DNA from: Pelistega ratti
GTDB lineage: Bacteria; Pseudomonadota; Gammaproteobacteria; Burkholderiales; Burkholderiaceae_B
DNA length: 64,000 nucleotides
Assembly (NCBI RefSeq): GCF_009833965.1
Contig: NZ_CP047165.1
Span: 1,054,001 to 1,118,000 of the forward strand
Direction of reading: 5' to 3'
The notes under the pieces were generated by a model that was not told the DNA's origin, searched no databases, and saw nothing but the letters and a program-made list of their open reading frames with translations. How positions within the stretch are numbered: position 1 is the stretch's first letter; every line of letters begins with the position of its first letter. The position numbers were made by a program, and so were the translations under genes. Positions 8,949 through 21,000 of the stretch are shown here, piece after piece.

Positions 8949-9337
8949 AGTCTTATCCTCTTATATTTGTCATTATACGAAAAACAAACCTTTTAGAATA
9001 ATATTTTATTACTAATTATTACTATATCATACAATATAAGATATTTAAATGTAAATAGATACTAGACTATTTCCCTAGTCAAAATAGTTCTATTAACTAT
9101 CCTTTTCTATACGTATTAATTTATTCGATTAGTGCACCCAAACGATACCTCAAAATAGGATTATTTTGAGTTAAATAAATAGATCTCCTATACTTTAAAA
9201 AAGAAAGAATACCAAATAATAAAATACTATTTTATGTATAAAAAACAACAAGATACCCCTTTTCTTCTCAAAAAAAGGTAGAATACTGCTTTTACTCTTT
9301 TTACCCTCGGGATAGAAACCCGCAACGGTACTTTATT
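8949..9337. other. AT-rich intergenic gap between divergent genes
   Basis: No ORF of note. It holds a perfect 9-bp inverted repeat CTCAAAATA-GGAT-TATTTTGAG at 9149-9170 and a possible miaB -10 element (TAGAAT, near 9280). A short CGGG/CCCG hairpin lies just before the miaB start (about 9308-9322). The palindrome could be an operator or an orphan terminator stem. Confidence 0.5.
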
Positions 9338-10762
9338 ATGCAAGAATTATCTATTAAACGCTCAGGCGCATCAACTAACACCCAAAACCTTCTCGATAAC
9401 GAAGTCGTTACCTTACCAGAAGGGGCAAAAAAACTTTATATCAAAACCTTTGGCTGCCAAATGAACGAGTATGACTCTGCCAAAATGGCTGATATTTTAA
9501 ATGCCGAAAAAGGTTTAGAACTCACGCAAACCCCCGAAGAAGCAGATGTTATCCTCATCAATACCTGTTCCATTCGCGAAAAGGCACAAGAAAAAGTATT
9601 CTCTGATTTAGGCAGAATGAATTTACTGAAAAAGAAAAAGCCTGAACTTATCATTGGTGTAGGGGGTTGTGTAGCCAGTCAAGAAGGAGCAACCATTATC
9701 CAACGCGCACCTTATGTGGATGTCGTTTTTGGACCACAAACCTTACACCGCCTACCCAAGCTACTGGATCAAAAAGAAGCCACTGGCAGACCTCAAGTTG
9801 ATGTGAGCTTCCCAGAAATTGAAAAATTTGATGCCTTACCACCTGCTCGTGTCGCAGGGCCAACAGCCTTTGTTTCTATCATGGAGGGTTGTAGTAAGTA
9901 TTGTTCCTACTGCGTTGTACCTTATACCCGAGGTGAAGAGATTTCTCGTCCCTTTGAAGATGTTCTTATGGAAGTAGCTGACCTTGCCGATCAAGGAGTT
10001 AAAGAAGTCAATCTACTGGGACAAAATGTTAATGCTTACCGTGGTGAAATCAAAGAAACGGGTGAAATCGCTGACTTTGCCATGTTACTAGAATATATTC
10101 ATGAGATTCCCGGTATTGAACGTATTCGCTATACAACATCTCACCCTAAAGAGATGACAAAACGCTTGATTGATGCACACGCAACCCTAACCAAACTTGT
10201 ACCATTCTTACATTTACCCGTACAAGCTGGCAGTGATCGTGTTTTAGCCGCCATGAAACGAGGTTACACCACCCTAGAATTTAAATCTATCGTGCGTAAA
10301 CTCTATGCAGCTCGTCCTGGCATGACATTATCCTCTGACTTTATTGTTGGCTTCCCCGGTGAAACAGATGCTGACTTTGAAGCCACCATGAAATTGATTG
10401 AAGAGCTTAATTTTGATACGTCTTTCTCATTTATCTATTCTCGCCGTCCTGGTACACCAGCAGCCGATTTACATGATGATACCCCTTACGATGTCAAATT
10501 AAAACGACTTCAACGCTTACAAGCCCAAATTAACAAACAAGCCAAAGCCATTAGCGAGAAAATGCTAGGGACAGTACAAAAAGTCTTAGTAGAAGGTAAA
10601 TCTCGCCGTGATAGCACTGAACTAATGGGTCGTACCGAAAATAACCGTATTGTTAATTTTGAAGGTGGTGATCGTTTAATCGGTCAGATGGTCGATATTA
10701 AAATTACGGCTGTTTATACTAACTCACTTCGTGGAGAGGTCATCCGTAAAGAGGACGATTAA
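9338..10762 (+). CDS. miaB: tRNA-2-methylthio-N6-dimethylallyladenosine synthase MiaB
   Basis: A 474-residue radical-SAM methylthiotransferase that modifies A37 of tRNAs reading UNN codons. The N-terminal UPF0004 domain has the cluster cysteines in [22 protein letters not shown] and GGCVASQEG. The radical-SAM cysteines are Cys185, Cys189 and Cys192 (CSKYCSYC). The C-terminal TRAM domain starts near residue 405. The N-terminal extension of about 25 residues before [11 protein letters not shown] is common in this group. It heads a tight operon with phoH and ybeY. Confidence 0.96.
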   Translation: MQELSIKRSGASTNTQNLLDNEVVTLPEGAKKLYIKTFGCQMNEYDSAKMADILNAEKGLELTQTPEEADVILINTCSIREKAQEKVFSDLGRMNLLKKKKPELIIGVGGCVASQEGATIIQRAPYVDVVFGPQTLHRLPKLLDQKEATGRPQVDVSFPEIEKFDALPPARVAGPTAFVSIMEGCSKYCSYCVVPYTRGEEISRPFEDVLMEVADLADQGVKEVNLLGQNVNAYRGEIKETGEIADFAMLLEYIHEIPGIERIRYTTSHPKEMTKRLIDAHATLTKLVPFLHLPVQAGSDRVLAAMKRGYTTLEFKSIVRKLYAARPGMTLSSDFIVGFPGETDADFEATMKLIEELNFDTSFSFIYSRRPGTPAADLHDDTPYDVKLKRLQRLQAQINKQAKAISEKMLGTVQKVLVEGKSRRDSTELMGRTENNRIVNFEGGDRLIGQMVDIKITAVYTNSLRGEVIRKEDD

Positions 10763-10764
10763 TC

Positions 10765-11733
10765 ATGCGTAAAAAGCAAATTACCCTAGAGGGCGATAAT
10801 ACCCATCTTGCTAATTTTCTAGGGCCTTTAGATGAAAACCTTAGACAAATTGCGGTCGCTTGGGACGTTCAGATTGGACGTAACGGCAACCGCCTACAGA
10901 TCGAAGGCATACACGCACAGCAAGCCGCTAAAACCATTGATCTTTTCTTTAAGCGCGCAACCCATCAAGCCCTATCCATTGATGATATTCAATTAGGACT
11001 TGTAGAGCTTCAAGCAAAAGATCCAACAACGGATAACGATACCAGTATCCCTTCAATCACCGATGAAAATAGTGTTTTCAACTTACGGGTTCGTAAAAAT
11101 GATTTACGTCCCCGTACACCAAGGCAACGTGATTATCTACAACATATCCTCCATAACGATATTACTTTTGGTGTCGGTCCTGCTGGTACAGGAAAAACAT
11201 GGTTAGCGGTCGCTTGTGCCATTGATGCGCTTGAACGTGACAATGTACAACGTATTATCCTCACTCGTCCTGCTGTAGAAGCAGGGGAACGTCTAGGATT
11301 TTTACCCGGGGATTTAGCACAAAAAGTCGATCCCTACCTCCGCCCTCTTTATGATGCCTTGTACGATTTAATGGGATTTGAAAAAGTTCAAAAACTCTTT
11401 GAAAAACAAACCATTGAAATCGCCCCTCTCGCCTATATGCGAGGACGTACCCTAAACCATGCTTTTGTTATTCTTGATGAAGCACAAAATACAACCCCTG
11501 AACAAATGAAAATGTTCTTAACACGGATTGGTTTTGGCAGTAAAGCCGTTATTACAGGCGATCCTAGCCAAGTAGATTTACCCAAAGGACAAAAAAGTGG
11601 ATTAACGCACGCTTTAGGTATTTTAAAAGCGGTACAAGGAATTAAAATCAGCCAATTTACGAGCAAAGATGTTGTTCGCCATCCACTCGTTGCTCGTATT
11701 ATTGATGCTTATGAACAAGCAGAAAAACAGTAG
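10765..11733 (+). CDS. PhoH-like ATPase (YbeZ/PhoL)
   Basis: A 322-residue PhoH-family NTPase. The P-loop GPAGTGKT is followed by Walker B in FVILDEAQN and a GDPSQ sensor-like motif. The N-terminal about 80 residues form the KH-like PhoH-L extension. In many proteobacteria YbeZ works with YbeY in rRNA processing and ribosome quality control. Its start is 2 bp after the miaB stop, and ybeY follows 8 bp downstream, which matches the conserved miaB-ybeZ-ybeY order. Confidence 0.93.
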   Translation: MRKKQITLEGDNTHLANFLGPLDENLRQIAVAWDVQIGRNGNRLQIEGIHAQQAAKTIDLFFKRATHQALSIDDIQLGLVELQAKDPTTDNDTSIPSITDENSVFNLRVRKNDLRPRTPRQRDYLQHILHNDITFGVGPAGTGKTWLAVACAIDALERDNVQRIILTRPAVEAGERLGFLPGDLAQKVDPYLRPLYDALYDLMGFEKVQKLFEKQTIEIAPLAYMRGRTLNHAFVILDEAQNTTPEQMKMFLTRIGFGSKAVITGDPSQVDLPKGQKSGLTHALGILKAVQGIKISQFTSKDVVRHPLVARIIDAYEQAEKQ

Positions 11734-11741
11734 GAATACAT

Positions 11742-12215
11742 ATGTTGCAATTTTCGGTTCAATATACCATAGAAATACCTGAACTTACTCGTCAGCAACT
11801 TCGCTCATGGGCATACCGTGCAGTTAAAAAAGCACATCAACATATTGACTTTGATTTTGCTGAACTCACCTTACGTTTTGTTGAAAAAGAAGAAGCCATA
11901 GCCCTTAATAAAGCCTATCGCTCAAAAGACTATCCCCCCAATGTACTTACCTTTGAATATGGGGTGGACGAACTAGGGACAATCCGAGGAGATATTGTTA
12001 TTTGCTTACCTATCTTACAAGAAGAAGCTAAGCAACAACATAAAACACTTAAACAGCATACAGCACATCTACTTATACACGGTGTGCTACACGCTTTAGG
12101 ATACGACCATATGACAGAGGAAGAAGCCGAAGAAATGGAAGCCCTAGAGATAGAGATTTTAAAAGAAGCAGGTTTTCCTAATCCCTATGAAGAAAACCAC
12201 TCTTTTCTAACATAA
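11742..12215 (+). CDS. ybeY: Endoribonuclease YbeY
   Basis: A 157-residue zinc-dependent endoribonuclease for 16S rRNA 3'-end maturation. The metal motif H-GVL-H-ALGYD-H is present at His113, His117 and His123. The conserved Arg in LNKAYRSKDYPPNVLTFEY is also present. It is the last gene of the miaB operon. No lnt or corC gene follows, although these often do in enterobacteria. Confidence 0.96.
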   Translation: MLQFSVQYTIEIPELTRQQLRSWAYRAVKKAHQHIDFDFAELTLRFVEKEEAIALNKAYRSKDYPPNVLTFEYGVDELGTIRGDIVICLPILQEEAKQQHKTLKQHTAHLLIHGVLHALGYDHMTEEEAEEMEALEIEILKEAGFPNPYEENHSFLT

Positions 12216-12566
12216 ACAACCTACAATAAATGGATATAAACAGCGATAACTTGGGTTAAAACCCATAAAATATCTACCATATTATCTAAGCTTGGTGTAA
12301 ATAAGCATTGATTTTTGTGTCTATTGTCTTACATATAAACTATTTTTATATTATTAAATAGATTATCTATATAACCTATAATAATAAAAATAGTACAAAA
12401 TAATATGAATATTTCCTCTTTATTAAAATAAAATACTCATTTTCTTTAAAAGATGATAATATGCCTTTAAAAAACACTAAAATAGCTTATTCTATTAATA
12501 ACTAATTAATAACACACTCCATCAAATATACGTTACAATGGAGCGTTTTATTTTATACAACTCGTT
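12216..12566. other. AT-rich intergenic gap before yciB
   Basis: No supported gene. A small inverted repeat TGGGTT-AA-AACCCA lies at 12252-12265. Near 12515-12550 there are CTCCAT and ATGGAG arms followed by TTTTATTTT, which could act as a weak terminator. A TACAAT element close by could serve as a -10 for yciB. Confidence 0.4.
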
Positions 12567-13136
12567 ATGAAAAAACTCTTATTTGATTTCTTTCCTCTCT
12601 TATTATTTTTTATTGCCCTAGAATTTGGCGATATTTATATAGCAACATGGACAGCAATCATTGCATCTTTACTACAAATAATATGGCTAAAACTCACTCG
12701 TCAAAAAATTGAAACAATGACATGGTTAAGTCTTATTATTATCGTTGTCTTTGGAGGTGCTACGATTTATTTACATGATGAAGCTTTTATTAAATGGAAA
12801 CCTAGCGTACTCTATTGGCTATTTGCAAGCATTTTATTAATCGCTAAAGTTTTCTTTAAAAAAAATCTTATCCAACAACTCATGGGTTCACAGATTCAAA
12901 CCACTGAAACCATATGGAACAAAATAAATATCAGCTGGATGTTATTTTTCGTATTTGTTGGTATTATTAACGCTTATGTTGCCTTTTCTGGTCACTTTAG
13001 TACAAAACAATGGGGATCATTTAAAGTTTTTGGTATGACAATACTGTTAATTTTATTTGCCATTGGTCAATCTATATGGCTAAGCAAACATATTAATACT
13101 AATGATTCCTCATCAGATCAACAGCTTAAAGGCTGA
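12567..13136 (+). CDS. yciB: Inner membrane septation protein YciB (IspZ family)
   Basis: A 189-residue polytopic membrane protein with five or six hydrophobic helices. It starts MKKLLFDFFPLLLFF and contains the family's WTAIIASLLQIIWLK and GGATIYLHDEAFIKWKP segments. YciB/IspZ is an envelope-associated septation protein first named in Shigella. It lies 27 bp before a periplasmic parvulin gene; yciB and parvulin genes are also neighbours in Bordetella-type genomes. The Ser/Asp tail after residue 178 is not conserved in the family as I know it. Confidence 0.9.
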   Translation: MKKLLFDFFPLLLFFIALEFGDIYIATWTAIIASLLQIIWLKLTRQKIETMTWLSLIIIVVFGGATIYLHDEAFIKWKPSVLYWLFASILLIAKVFFKKNLIQQLMGSQIQTTETIWNKINISWMLFFVFVGIINAYVAFSGHFSTKQWGSFKVFGMTILLILFAIGQSIWLSKHINTNDSSSDQQLKG

Positions 13137-13163
13137 TAATCTATCATTTAAATAGGATGTAAT

Positions 13164-13940
13164 ATGAAACGTTTATTATTAGTTACTGCTATTTGTGCAT
13201 CTTTACCTGTTATGGCCCAAAATATTGCAACTGTTAACGGTAGTGCTATTACCAAAAAAGAGCTTGACTACACACTCAAAACATTACGTATCGAAAACCC
13301 TAGTGACGAACAACGTCAATCTATTCTTAACGAACTCATTAACCGTGATATTCTTGTTCAAGAGTCTATCAAACAAGGCTTTGAGAAAAAAGACGATGTC
13401 AAAGCAACGATTGAAGCTGCACGTAAAGAAATTCTCATTTCAAACCTTCTCCAAGAATGGAATGAAAAAAACAAAGTATCTGATGCAGAAATTGATACCG
13501 CTTATAAAACAACACTCAAAAACTTTGAAGGACGAAAAGAGTATAAAGTTAGCCATATCTTAGTCAAAGACGAAGAAAAAGCCAAATCATTATTTAATGA
13601 TATTAACGCTAAAAAAGTTAGCTTTACTGATGCTGCCAAAAAAGACTCTATCGACCCCAGTTCTGCTAAAAATGGCGGTGATTTAGGTTGGTCAAACCTT
13701 GATATCTATATTCCAGAGTTTTCTCAAGCTGTTCTCGCTGCTAAAAAAGGGGAAATCACTGAACCTGTTAAATCACAATATGGTTATCATATCATCAAAG
13801 TAGAAGATGATCGCCCAGTTACTCCACCAACACTAGAAGAAGCAAAACCAGAATTAACACGCTTACTCACACAGAAAAAACTATTTGACTATGTTGAATC
13901 TTTACGTCAAAAAGCTAAAGTAACGATCAACGACAAATAA
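13164..13940 (+). CDS. Periplasmic parvulin-type peptidyl-prolyl isomerase
   Basis: A 258-residue PpiC/PrsA-type chaperone. It has a Sec signal peptide (MKRLLLVTAICASLPVMA, cleavage about residue 19) and an N-terminal SurA-like helical region. The parvulin domain runs about 130-230, with VSHILVKDEEKAKSLFNDI, GGDLGWSN and SQYGYHIIKVED segments. It should assist folding of outer-membrane proteins, which fits a genome with several porins. A Shine-Dalgarno-like AGGATG lies before the ATG. Confidence 0.9.
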   Translation: MKRLLLVTAICASLPVMAQNIATVNGSAITKKELDYTLKTLRIENPSDEQRQSILNELINRDILVQESIKQGFEKKDDVKATIEAARKEILISNLLQEWNEKNKVSDAEIDTAYKTTLKNFEGRKEYKVSHILVKDEEKAKSLFNDINAKKVSFTDAAKKDSIDPSSAKNGGDLGWSNLDIYIPEFSQAVLAAKKGEITEPVKSQYGYHIIKVEDDRPVTPPTLEEAKPELTRLLTQKKLFDYVESLRQKAKVTINDK

Positions 13941-13955
13941 ATTTAATATAAAGTA

Positions 13956-13989
13956 AAAGGGTAGAATAAATATTCTGCTCTTTTTCTTT
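13956..13989 (+). terminator. Terminator after the parvulin gene
   Basis: A 13-bp stem, AAAGGGTAGAATA against TATTCTGCTCTTT with two G-T wobbles, followed by TTTTTCTTT. It lies 15 bp past the stop codon. Confidence 0.8.
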
Positions 13990-14105
13990 ATTAATATAAC
14001 AAGAGATAGTAAAGATATAAACCTTTTACTTGTGTATTAATCTAGTCTTTTCAACAACTACCTATCCATATAGGCTAATTCTATTGTAAATAGAGGATTG
14101 AGATA

Positions 14106-14363
14106 ATGACAGCCATTTTGTTCTTCACTGAAAAATGCCCTGATACCGCTCCATTTGTGGCACAACTCAAAACACTTAACATCAACTACACACCTGTTGA
14201 TATTTTAGAAAATACAGGTACACTTAAACAATTTTTAAAACTCAGAGACAAACACCCTGCTTTTAATACAACAAAAGCAAATGAAAAAATCGGTATCCCT
14301 GCCCTATACATTGGGGAAAAAGTGATAGTAGATATGAATGAATTAAGTTCTTTAGTTAAATAA
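14106..14363 (+). CDS. Glutaredoxin-like protein with CPDT motif
   Basis: An 85-residue protein with a thioredoxin fold. The redox site is Cys11-Pro-Asp-Thr (CPDT), so only the first cysteine is present. A cis-Pro segment GIPALYI occurs near residue 64. The KQFLKLRDKHPAF segment matches glutaredoxin-related proteins seen mostly in Firmicutes. It could be a monothiol glutaredoxin or a glutathione-dependent reductase. It is monocistronic, with a terminator at 14394. The family assignment is from recalled similarity. Confidence 0.7.
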   Translation: MTAILFFTEKCPDTAPFVAQLKTLNINYTPVDILENTGTLKQFLKLRDKHPAFNTTKANEKIGIPALYIGEKVIVDMNELSSLVK

Positions 14364-14393
14364 TACGGCTATTTAACATTAAGGTATAACAGC

Positions 14394-14432
14394 AAAATAG
14401 TTTAAATAATAATTCATATTTAAACTATTTTT
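14394..14432 (+). terminator. Terminator after the glutaredoxin-like gene
   Basis: A perfect 14-bp stem AAAATAGTTTAAAT/ATTTAAACTATTTT with a 10-nt loop and a short T-run. Confidence 0.8.
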
Positions 14433-14506
14433 AAGGTAAAAATAATCAGACTTTATAAAAAAATACTCAACTCTATTTTTTCAGAAGTAATAACACTATT
14501 TTTTAA

Positions 14507-14591
14507 AGCACGGAGAAAGTGTGATTGACCAAGCGAGTTTTGCGAGCGTAGCAAGGAATTGCTCGAGCGACTCAACACACTTTGTAGTGCT
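14507..14591. repeat. Structured repeat, copy 1 (GTGTG type)
   Basis: An 85-nt element bounded by AGCAC and GTGCT. The outer stem pairs AAAGTGTG with CACACTTT. An inner hairpin is AGCAA-GGAA-TTGCT. GCGAG/GAGCG-rich direct motifs lie between them. It sits between convergent genes (glutaredoxin-like and ligA) and is followed by TTTTT, so it could end transcripts on one or both strands. The repeating unit including AT-rich flanks is 162 bp from copy 2. Confidence 0.85.
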
Positions 14592-14668
14592 TTTTAATGA
14601 CCTTTATAAAATTTATAGAAAAATACTCAATTCTATTTTTTCACAAAAATAATAACACTATTTTTTTA

Positions 14669-14753
14669 AGCACGGAGAAAGTGTGATTAACCAAGCAAGT
14701 TTTACGAGCATAGCGAGGAATTGCTTGAGCGACTCAACACACTTTGTAGTGCT
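14669..14753. repeat. Structured repeat, copy 2 (GTGTG type)
   Basis: The same element 162 bp downstream of copy 1, differing at several positions. The outer stem AAAGTGTG/CACACTTT is kept. The inner hairpin AGCGA-GGAA-TTGCT uses a G-T wobble. The flanks (TTATAGAAAAATACT and CTCTATTTTTT) are also repeated, so the pair is a diverged tandem duplication. Confidence 0.85.
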
Positions 14754-14824
14754 TTTTTAATGATTTTTATAAAATTTATAGAAAAATACTTAACTCTATT
14801 TTTTACTAAAAAGTAATAGTACCA

Positions 14825-16954
<2,130 letters not shown>

Positions 16955-16995
16955 TTATCTAAAATAAAATTGTTTAATAATAAACTATTTAATCA

Positions 16996-18039
16996 TTAAC
17001 TAAATAATCGAGCCGCTCTTTCTGAACCTGCGGTAAACCCACTACTGCTCAAATTATCATAGACCTGAGCCAATTGTTCATCAATAACCGCAATGGCTCG
17101 ATTATCCTGACTAAGTGGATTACCTTGATCATCAACAACAGTCGCATTTAAGGCTTTCGCTAATTCATAGGCACATTTTACAAGATGGCTAAAGGGTTTA
17201 TCTATTTGCTGACTATTGGGAACATCAATCAGTAATTCAACATAATCAACACCTGCAGAATGCACCATAGAACTTAATTCACCACCTAATAACAATAAAA
17301 ATAATGGTTTACCATTCTCATGCTTCCACACATGACCTTGCCCATATTCAACATAGCCCAAACGTTGGGCAATCGTCAGGATAGCTTTAACAGGCTGTGT
17401 GCCACCAAGCATGAGTTTTACACCCACTTGAGCTTCTAAACCTGCACATAGTTCATCAAGTTTAACAGCACGTGCTAAAGACTCTTCTTTATCTGGTGAT
17501 TCAATCACACCATCAAAAGCATGGGCAATATTATCTGTATAAACAACTGCACGCGCCCATTCTTCAGGTTGTAAAGCACCGCTACGATTAGCGAGTAATA
17601 CCGCCATTTGAATGGAACTATACATCTCGTTAGGTTGAATTCTGGCACGATGGAAACCATCTGATGTTTCAGCAAAATAGCGAATTGTTTTTTGACCAGC
17701 TAAACGTAAAGGTTGTAAATGACTAATTAAATGCGAACCTAATACTGGCATCTGAAAAGCAATATCAAATACCATTTCACATAGTGGATCAGGTGATTCA
17801 TCATCATGCTTTTTAACAATAGACTCTGCCACATCATCACCTAAATGAATAACAGGCTCTACCGACTCAGCATTAGGATTAATCGCATGAAAACCCGACA
17901 TCAGTGCATCATGCTCAGAGGCAGGAAACTGCTCTTTAATACGTTGCTGTGCTTTTTTCTCTTGCCAATAGTTATAAGCGACTACTCCAAGAATAGCTAA
18001 TAATCCCAATACAATAATACTAATTTGTAAACTTGACAT
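16996..18039 (-). CDS. zipA: Cell division protein ZipA homologue
   Basis: A 347-residue protein with an N-terminal membrane anchor (about residues 6-24, IIVLGLLAILGVVAY) followed by a charged linker. The C-terminal domain (about 205-335) matches the FtsZ-binding ZipA fold, with LMLGGTQPVKAILTIAQRLGY. It tethers the Z-ring to the inner membrane. The linker is less Pro/Gln-rich than in E. coli ZipA. The position between smc and ligA is the usual one in betaproteobacteria and supports the call. Confidence 0.8.
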   Translation of the reverse strand: MSSLQISIIVLGLLAILGVVAYNYWQEKKAQQRIKEQFPASEHDALMSGFHAINPNAESVEPVIHLGDDVAESIVKKHDDESPDPLCEMVFDIAFQMPVLGSHLISHLQPLRLAGQKTIRYFAETSDGFHRARIQPNEMYSSIQMAVLLANRSGALQPEEWARAVVYTDNIAHAFDGVIESPDKEESLARAVKLDELCAGLEAQVGVKLMLGGTQPVKAILTIAQRLGYVEYGQGHVWKHENGKPLFLLLLGGELSSMVHSAGVDYVELLIDVPNSQQIDKPFSHLVKCAYELAKALNATVVDDQGNPLSQDNRAIAVIDEQLAQVYDNLSSSGFTAGSERAARLFS

Positions 18040-18056
18040 ATACTTCCTAAATCCTA

Positions 18057-21000
18057 TTAAGCATCACCCATTAGTTTAACCGCAGAATCAATATCTACAG
18101 CCACAATACGAGAAACCCCTTGTTCTTGCATCGTAACACCAACCAATTGTTTTGCCATCTGCATAGCTATTTTATTATGAGAAATAAATAAAAACTGTGT
18201 TTGATCACTCATACTTGATACTAAATTTGCATAACGCTCTGTATTGGCATCATCTAAAGGTGCATCTACCTCATCTAATAAACAGAATGGAGCAGGGTTT
18301 AATTTAAACAAAGCAAATACCAGTGCTGTTGCCGTTAGTGCTTTTTCACCACCCGACAATAAATGAATTGTACTATTTCTTTTGCCCGGAGGTTGTGCCA
18401 TTACCTGAACGCCTGCATCAAGAATTTCATCACCTGTCATACGTAACTTAGCTTCTCCACCCCCAAATAAGCGAGGAAAAAGCTCACCAAAATGAGTATT
18501 TACCTGATTAAAAGTATCTTGTAATAACTCGCGTGTTTCTCGGTCAATCTTACGAATCGCATCTTCTAAGGTATGAATCGCTTCAATCAAATCACTATGC
18601 TGACTATCTAAGAAATTTTTACGTGTGGTTGCTTCATTCAGTTCTTCTAGTGCCGCCAGATTAACAGGACCTAATGCCTCTATTTGGCGCGTAATCCGTT
18701 GTACTTCACTCTGTAACCAAGAAATCTTTTGCCAGTTCTCACCCATTGTCTTGATTTCAGCACGTAAGACTTCTCGATCCACATTTTGTAAATCTAATTG
18801 TTCTGAGAACTGCCCTGCAGCACTCACTGCCGCCTGCTCTTCAATACGTAATTGAGTAATTTTCTCACGGAATGGCTCTAAAGAATGCTCAATCTTCATT
18901 CTTTTTTCATCACTTTCACGTAAGCTCGCCGCTAAATTATCTTGATGAATACGCGCCTCACTCAAGATAGACTCTTTTTCAGAACGCACTAAGAGAGCTG
19001 CTTCTAAACCACTACGCGTTGCTTCCTCATCAAACTCAAATAATTCAGCCTCTAAGTTTTCTAATTCTGTCCGTGATTGCTCTATTTGATGCTGTGATAA
19101 ATCACGATTACGTTTTAACTCTTCTATACGTGCTTGCAGACTACGCTGATTAAACTGAATTTCCTGTACCTGACGACCAGCATCACTTATTTGACGGCGT
19201 AAAGTATCTGCTTTGGCATCAATATCTTCACCTGATATTTGTGCCTCAGCATAACGTGTTTGCTCTTCACCAAGCTGAATATCTAATTGTTCAAATTTCT
19301 CTTCACACGTTGCCAATACCATCTGGAACGATTCAATCTGTGCCTCTGTCTCAGCTAAATCATCATTTAAACGTTGATTTAACGTATTGGATTGCTCTAC
19401 ACGACTTTGCATCTGTGTATAGGTTAATTGCATATCATGCACTACCCGCGTTGATTCAGCAACTTGCTGACGAGCGCTGGATAGGGTTTGTACAATTTGC
19501 TGATAGTGTTGCTCTGCTCGTACAGATGCATCCAGAGATTGGTCTGCTTTCATTTGTGCAGCACGAATTTCTTTCTGTAGATTTTCGATTTCTTGCTGAC
19601 GTACCAACATACCCGCTTGTTCTGATTCTGCCGCATAGAAATAGACACCATAGCGATCAACCATATGCCCTTCTTTGACAATAAACAACGCACCTTCTTG
19701 TAACTGTGTACGAAGTTTTAGAGCAGTTGATAAATCATCAATAATATAAACCCCTGATAACCACTGTGCCAGTAGTGATTTTAATTCACTATCCTGTGTT
19801 CTCACTAAGGACGACAAAGCAGTCAATCCCGTTGGGGCAACAGGCAAGGGCTGTACAGTAGGTTTACTATAAAAGGCTAAACGAGCAGGAGGTGGGTCAA
19901 AAGCAAACCCTGCCACCATATCTAGTTGATGAACCTGTAAAGCAGTCATACGCTCTCGTAAAACAGACTCTAATGCAGTTTCCCAACCCGTTTCAATATG
20001 CACTGACTGCCATAATCGAGCATAGCGATTTAGCTCATTTTTTTGTAACCAAGGCTCTAAAGCACCTTTTGATTGAACATCTTCCTGTAACGATACCAAA
20101 GCATTATAACGTGCCTCTAATTTACCGAGATGCTGTGCTTCCTCTTGCGCTTGTTGCTGTACTTGCTGACGTGTTTCATCTGCCTGTTGTACTTTAGTCT
20201 CTATCTCCAATAAATTCGCTTGAGCAAGCTCTACTTTCTCTTGTGCTATTTCACGTTGGATACTAAGCTCTTCAAGCTGTTCTTTATCTGGTGTATCCAG
20301 TGCTTTTTTCTCTTTTTCCAAGCGTTCTTGACGTAAAATTAATTGCTGTAGCTGACGATTAGCATCTTGTTGCTGTTGTCCTATTAAAGCTAAATTTTGT
20401 TCGATACCCGTCAGCACTGTACGCATCTGCTCTCTTGCTTGACTAGCTTCTCTTAACTGCATTTCCAAAGCAGGTAATTGCTCTTGATAGGATTCCTCTG
20501 TTAAGCGAGCATCTTCTAAACGCTCACTACTCATCGCTAGCTCTTCTTCTACCTGCACAATTTGCGCTTCACAATGCGTAAACTGATCCTGCCATTCTTG
20601 AATTTTAAGGTTTAATTGTGTTTTCTGACTACTCAATCGAGTACGAGAATCCACCACATGGCGAATATCCGATTCTAAAGAAATAACCGCACTATTTGCT
20701 TCAAAAAAAGCTGTTTGTGCCTTTTGTACAGTATCACTGGCTTGATAATGGGCTTGACGGTGGGTTTCTACTTCGCTTTCAATAGCACGTAGTGATGCCA
20801 TGGCTTCTTCAAATGCCGTTTGTGCCGCTTCAATCTCTGCTGCCTTGCGTTGTTGATCTTGCAAAGCATTTTCTTCACGGTTTAACCATAGGGCAAATTG
20901 TTTTTTTTCACCCTCTTCTTGTAAGCCTCGATAACGATTAGCCACCTCAGCTTGTGCTTCCAAGCGTGTTAATTGTTTTTCTAATTCACTTTGAATATCT

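Noticed and set aside
19241..19678. Plus-strand ORFs inside smc
   Set aside because: They have no ribosome site or recognisable domain and lie antisense to an intact, well-conserved gene.
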